Of a DNA stretch of 50,864 nucleotides, positions 47,482 to 50,864 are shown piece after piece. Numbering within the stretch: position 1 is the stretch's first letter; each line of letters starts with the position of its first letter. The stretch is from an uncultured Intestinimonas sp. (GTDB taxonomy: Bacteria > Bacillota > Clostridia > Oscillospirales > Oscillospiraceae). The position numbers and the translations under genes are program-made. The stretch lies in assembly GCF_944387725.1 (NCBI RefSeq), contig NZ_CALXGA010000007.1, positions 1-50,864 on the forward strand, in the 5' to 3' direction. The notes under the pieces are model-generated. The model was not told where the DNA came from. It saw nothing but the letters and a program-made list of their open reading frames with translations, and searched no databases.

Positions 47482-49266
47482 ATGTTTCGCTCCCTGCATA
47501 TGAAGCTGGTGCTCATTATGGTGCTGCTCATCATGTCTCTGATGCTGGTGGTGGGCGTCTTCCTGATGAACGCCGTGGTGCGCTTCTATCTCAACGACTT
47601 CAACCAGCGCATGAGCAATATGTTCTCCGACGAGAACCGGGAGTTCTACGAGGACCTCACCAATCCCTACGACGGGGAGGAGAACGGCGTAGAGGGCCTG
47701 GAGGATGTCCTGCGGGCCAACATGGGCGAGCTGGGGGTGGACGGCCGCACCCGGAACTACTTCATCCTGGACGCCGCCACAGGGGCCTACCTGGCCGGCT
47801 CCGACGACGATCTGGGGGAGAGCCTGAACAAGAGCCCCAACGTCCTCAGCGCCCTGCGCACCGGAGAACCCGCCTCCAGCAGCGACATTACCGCCGACTA
47901 CATGGACGTGGCCATTCCCATTACCCGGGGGGACGTGACCTACATCATCCAGATCTACGACAACCGCCAGAGCGCCTCCCAGCTCAACAGCGCCCTCTTC
48001 ATGCTCATCATCCAGTCCCTGATCTTCGGCCTGATTTCCTCCGTGCTCCTGTCCTTCCTGCTGGCCAAGACCATGATTACCCCCATTGAGCGCCTCACCG
48101 ACGGGGCCCGGCGGGTGGCCGCCGGGGACTTCTCCCGCAAGCTGGAGGTGGGCTCCAAGGACGAGATTGGCATTCTCACCGCCACCTTCAACTCCATGGC
48201 CCGGCAGCTCCAGGCCACCATCCGGGAGGCCGAGAACGAGCGCAACAAGCTGGACACCCTCTTCCTCCATATGACTGACGGCGTGGTGGCCTTCAGCCGG
48301 ACAGGCGCCGTCATTCAGAAAAATCCCGCCGCCGAGGACATGCTGGGCCGGGTCATCGACGAGCGCGTCACCTATGCCGACCTCTTCGCCGATGCCGCCC
48401 CCATCTCCGAGGTCCTGGCCCTGGAGCAGCCTGCCTATCTGGACAGGGAGTGCGTTGCCGGAAACCGGACCCTGGAGCTGCTGATGGCCCCCTTCGACCA
48501 GGAGCGGGACGAGGGGGGCGTCCTGGTGGTCATCCACGACGTCACCACCCAGCGCCGGAACGAGGAGATGCGCCGGGAGTTCGTTGCCAACGTCTCCCAT
48601 GAGCTGCGCACCCCCCTTACCAACATCCGCAGCTACGCCGAGACCCTGGCGGACGGGATCGGGGACATCCCCCCGGGGATGGAGAAAAACTTCCTGGGGG
48701 TCATCCTCAACGAGTCCGACCGCATGACCCACATCGTCCAGGACCTGCTGACCCTCTCCCGGTTCGACTCCGGACGCAGCGAGCTCAAGCTGGAGAAGTT
48801 TCCCTTCGGCGCGGCGGTCCGGGATATCTGCAACGCCGTGCTCATGGAGGTCCAGCGCCGCGGCCACACCCTCACCCTGAACCTGCCGGACCAGCTCCCC
48901 GACATTGTGGCCGACCGGGACCGGGTGCTCCAGGTGATGATGAACATCGTCTCCAACGCCATCAAGTACACCCCCGACGGCGGGCGGATTCACATCTCTG
49001 CCGGCCGCAACGCGCTGCGGGTGTGGATGGAGGTCAGCGACAACGGCATCGGCATCCCGCCCCAGGACCGGCCCCGGATTTTCGAGCGGTTCTATCGGGT
49101 GGACAAGGCTCGCTCCCGGGAGTCGGGCGGTACCGGCCTGGGCCTGTCCATCGCCAAGGAAATTGTGGACCGCCATGAGGGCATCATCGCCCTGGTGGAC
49201 CGGCCGGGCCCCGGCACCACCATCCGCGTCGAGCTGCCCGTCGAGGGACCCGCCCATGGAAAATAA
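47482..49266 (+). CDS. walK: Sensor histidine kinase (WalK-like)
   Basis: 594 aa. Two membrane segments (about 8-32 and 172-195) flank an extracellular domain of about 140 residues. HAMP (about 196-248), PAS (about 255-355), HisKA with H373 in FVANVSHELRTP, and HATPase (N box NIVSNAIKYTPDGG, then DNGIGI and GGTGLGLSIAKEI) follow in the WalK order. Start ATG with AAAGGAGG upstream. The intergenic repeat and the duplicated walR end separate it from walR by 313 bases, which is unusual for this pair. It overlaps the next gene by 11 bases. Confidence 0.9.
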   Translation: MFRSLHMKLVLIMVLLIMSLMLVVGVFLMNAVVRFYLNDFNQRMSNMFSDENREFYEDLTNPYDGEENGVEGLEDVLRANMGELGVDGRTRNYFILDAATGAYLAGSDDDLGESLNKSPNVLSALRTGEPASSSDITADYMDVAIPITRGDVTYIIQIYDNRQSASQLNSALFMLIIQSLIFGLISSVLLSFLLAKTMITPIERLTDGARRVAAGDFSRKLEVGSKDEIGILTATFNSMARQLQATIREAENERNKLDTLFLHMTDGVVAFSRTGAVIQKNPAAEDMLGRVIDERVTYADLFADAAPISEVLALEQPAYLDRECVAGNRTLELLMAPFDQERDEGGVLVVIHDVTTQRRNEEMRREFVANVSHELRTPLTNIRSYAETLADGIGDIPPGMEKNFLGVILNESDRMTHIVQDLLTLSRFDSGRSELKLEKFPFGAAVRDICNAVLMEVQRRGHTLTLNLPDQLPDIVADRDRVLQVMMNIVSNAIKYTPDGGRIHISAGRNALRVWMEVSDNGIGIPPQDRPRIFERFYRVDKARSRESGGTGLGLSIAKEIVDRHEGIIALVDRPGPGTTIRVELPVEGPAHGK

Positions 49267-50632
49267 CCGGAAGCGCCGCCTCATCGAGTGGGGCAAAAAC
49301 GTCCTCATTGCCGCCCTGGCCCTCTCGGCCCTCTACCTGTCGGGCCGCACCCAGCTCTACGGCCAGGGGGACCAGGGCCTCTTCTCCTCCCTCCTCTCCC
49401 TCCTGCCGGAGCCGGAGGAGACGGACGCCGCCCAGACTGTGGGCCAGTGGACCCAGGGCAGCGTCCCCCGGCCCGTCCGCATGGTGATTCTCAGCCCCCA
49501 GGGCAGCGCCGGGATTCAGTACGGCAACGCCGCCCTGGACCCCTGCTTCCACGACCTCATCAATCCCCTGGCCGACGCCCTGGCCGGGGCCTCCCCCCCG
49601 GAGGAGGCCAGCGCCGAGGAATTCCGGGCGGCCCTCACCGCCAACGTGCCGGGGGTCTACCTGGACTTCCTGGGGGATCTCCCCCTGCCCAACCTGGCGG
49701 CCTGGCTCAGCGGCGGCCGCACCTCCAGCGCAAGCCTCACCGCCTCCGCCCGCCGCCTGCTCCTCACCATCGGGGAAGGGGGTCAGGCCCTCCTCTATTA
49801 TATCGACGCCGAAAGCGGCCTCTGCTATGTCTCCCAGACCTCCGGAGACCTGGCGGACCGGCTGATCCGGTTTGCGGAGGCCGCAGCCCCCAACGGGGCC
49901 GCCTTTGCCTTTGAGAGCGGGGAGGCCTACGCTGTTCTGGACCCCTACACCCTGCTGGAGGGCACCGCCTCCCCCCGGCCGGGCTGCTACTCGGCCTCCA
50001 ACCCGGCGCCCATCGAGAGCTCCGGCGGCAGCGGCTACGGGGAGGCCTTCGACGCCCTGGTGCGGAACCTCTCCTTTCAGCCCCAGTCGGCCTCCTACCA
50101 GTCGGGGCGGGATGTGGTGGTCCAGGAGGGATCGGAGCGGCTGCGGGTGTCGGAATCGGGGCTGGTGACCTACACCGCCCCGGAACTGGCCGACCCCCGC
50201 TACCCCATCCAGGGCCTGAGCCAGGACCCGGAGGACTGGGAGCTGGTGGGCAGCGCCTGGGCCTTTGTAGAGACGGTCTTCCAGACGGCCTCCACCCCTC
50301 TCTACGGGGAGGCCCGGCTCTACGCCACGGGCCTGGAGGAGTTGGAGGGGGGCGGCGCGGCCGTCACCTTCGGCTATCAACTGGACGGGGCCCCGGTTTA
50401 TGTGGGGACGAACGGCTGGGCCGCCCGGGTGGAAATCACCGGACAGGCCATTACAGGCTACCAGCTCCAGCTGCGCAGCTACACCTATCTGGAGGAGGGG
50501 CGCCAGGTCCTGCCGGAGCTCCAGGCCACCGCCGCCCTGGAGGCCATGGGGCTGGAGGGCTCCGAGCTGATGCTCTACTACTATGACGACCTCAGGAGCG
50601 GCACGGTGAGCGCGGACTGGGGGGCCTTCTAG
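49256..50632 (+). CDS. YycH-like regulatory protein of the WalRK system
   Basis: 458 aa. One N-terminal membrane anchor (about 14-28, VLIAALALSALYLSG) and a large extracytoplasmic domain. Sequence similarity to YycH is low by eye, but size, topology and position directly after walK support the call; YycH and YycI modulate WalK in Bacillus and Staphylococcus. The ATG lies inside the end of walK. The stop codon TAG is made from the TA target plus the first G of the MITE that follows, so the natural C-terminus may have been longer. Confidence 0.75.
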   Translation: MENNRKRRLIEWGKNVLIAALALSALYLSGRTQLYGQGDQGLFSSLLSLLPEPEETDAAQTVGQWTQGSVPRPVRMVILSPQGSAGIQYGNAALDPCFHDLINPLADALAGASPPEEASAEEFRAALTANVPGVYLDFLGDLPLPNLAAWLSGGRTSSASLTASARRLLLTIGEGGQALLYYIDAESGLCYVSQTSGDLADRLIRFAEAAAPNGAAFAFESGEAYAVLDPYTLLEGTASPRPGCYSASNPAPIESSGGSGYGEAFDALVRNLSFQPQSASYQSGRDVVVQEGSERLRVSESGLVTYTAPELADPRYPIQGLSQDPEDWELVGSAWAFVETVFQTASTPLYGEARLYATGLEELEGGGAAVTFGYQLDGAPVYVGTNGWAARVEITGQAITGYQLQLRSYTYLEEGRQVLPELQATAALEAMGLEGSELMLYYYDDLRSGTVSADWGAF

Positions 50633-50790
50633 TACTCTGCCAAGCCAGAACCTTGCATTTGCTTTTCGGCGGAATTTCCGCATCCCTTCGTGATCGTCCT
50701 TGGTGGGCGTCAGCCCACCGGCGTCCTCTGCCTTGTTCTGCAAAAATTACGCTCGAAATTCAATCTGCAAGTTCTAACTTGGTAGAGTAC
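50632..50790. mobile_element. Second MITE type (159 bp)
   Basis: Terminal inverted repeats of about 26 bases with a few mismatches (GTACTCTGCCAAG... and ...CTTGGTAGAGTAC), flanked by TA on both sides (50630-50631 and 50791-50792). It has no coding capacity. Its sequence is unrelated to the 162-bp MITEs. It sits at the very end of the yycH-like gene. Confidence 0.8.
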
Positions 50791-50792
50791 TA

Positions 50793-50864
50793 GGGCTTGT
50801 TTGAAAAATCAGGAGGCTTGTACTAAAGCAACAAAATAGCAATGGCGGCAAGGTAAACGAAGGC
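50793..50864. mobile_element. Insertion sequence, right part cut off by the window edge
   Basis: Begins GGGCTTGTTTGAAAAA after a TA, the same terminal repeat as the five MITEs, and continues with the end of a transposase gene. TA target duplication and the MITE relation suggest an IS5-family element. The rest lies outside the window. Confidence 0.75.
50823..50864 (-). CDS. Transposase, C-terminal end only
   Basis: Thirteen codons and a TAG stop on the minus strand, reading AFVYLAAIAILLL. A hydrophobic end of this form, ending 30 bases from the terminal repeat, fits an IS5-family DDE transposase. The remainder is outside the window, so the family is inferred from the end sequence, the terminal repeat and the TA target. 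Confidence 0.6.
   Translation of the reverse strand, partial: AFVYLAAIAILLL

Overview
The window comes from a high-GC, spore-forming Firmicute of the class Clostridia, most likely an Oscillospiraceae gut bacterium close to the Flavonifractor/Oscillibacter/Lawsonibacter groups. This is an inference from gene content, not from any search. The support is a spoIIP gene with a sigma-E-like promoter, a ribosomal protein L27 with the Firmicute N-terminal extension next to its Prp protease, WalRK-type signalling, and GC-rich genes with strong AGGAGG sites and frequent TTG or GTG starts. No rRNA, tRNA, CRISPR array or prophage was seen.

Layout. 1-3574 (minus): a GldA/GldF/GldG-like ABC exporter and a membrane-anchored LysM-G5-M23 peptidoglycan hydrolase. 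4043-6621 (plus): a zinc/cadmium efflux operon of an ArsR/SmtB sensor, a free HMA metallochaperone and a P1B ATPase. 6894-8262: an ECF sigma factor with an RsiV-like anti-sigma factor. 8325-11076 (minus): obgE, a PPC-domain protein, and rplU-prp-rpmA. 11244-13076 (minus): a second ECF sigma factor, whose anti-sigma gene is frameshifted. 13206-18686 (plus): mutY, thymidine kinase, a shikimate-kinase-like gene, a DEAD-box helicase and cinA.

18699-26570 is accessory and partly decayed. It holds a PatB-like C-S lyase, broken remnants (ABC solute-binding protein, SDR oxidoreductase, SnoaL/NTF2-like protein, serine dehydratase) and five copies of a 156-162 bp MITE, interleaved with intact HxlR, AlgX/DHHW-like, TrmO and GGDEF genes. 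26557-33253 (minus): a small RHH protein, uvrA, membrane proteins, a GNAT protein and the rpsF-ssb-rpsR operon. 33479-42154: sfsA, an SGNH hydrolase, a UvrD-like helicase, a soluble chemoreceptor-like protein, spoIIP, an unknown protein and pgcA. 42276-45670 (minus): rlmH, walJ, murA and a MecA-like gene. 45868-50632 (plus): a Nudix ADP-ribose pyrophosphatase, then walR-walK-yycH-like. The right edge has a second MITE type and the start of an insertion sequence whose terminal repeat matches the five MITEs.

Two repeat systems stand out. One is a multi-hairpin intergenic element of about 140 bp with copies at 17.3, 32.1-32.4 and 47.2 kb. Its linkers are conserved while its stems change sequence in a compensating way. 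The other is the TA-flanked MITE/IS family, whose exact insertion points can be read from interrupted genes; at three gene ends the present stop codon is supplied by an element. A WalR-type tandem hexamer upstream of the M23 hydrolase may link the envelope gene at the left end to the WalRK system at the right end.
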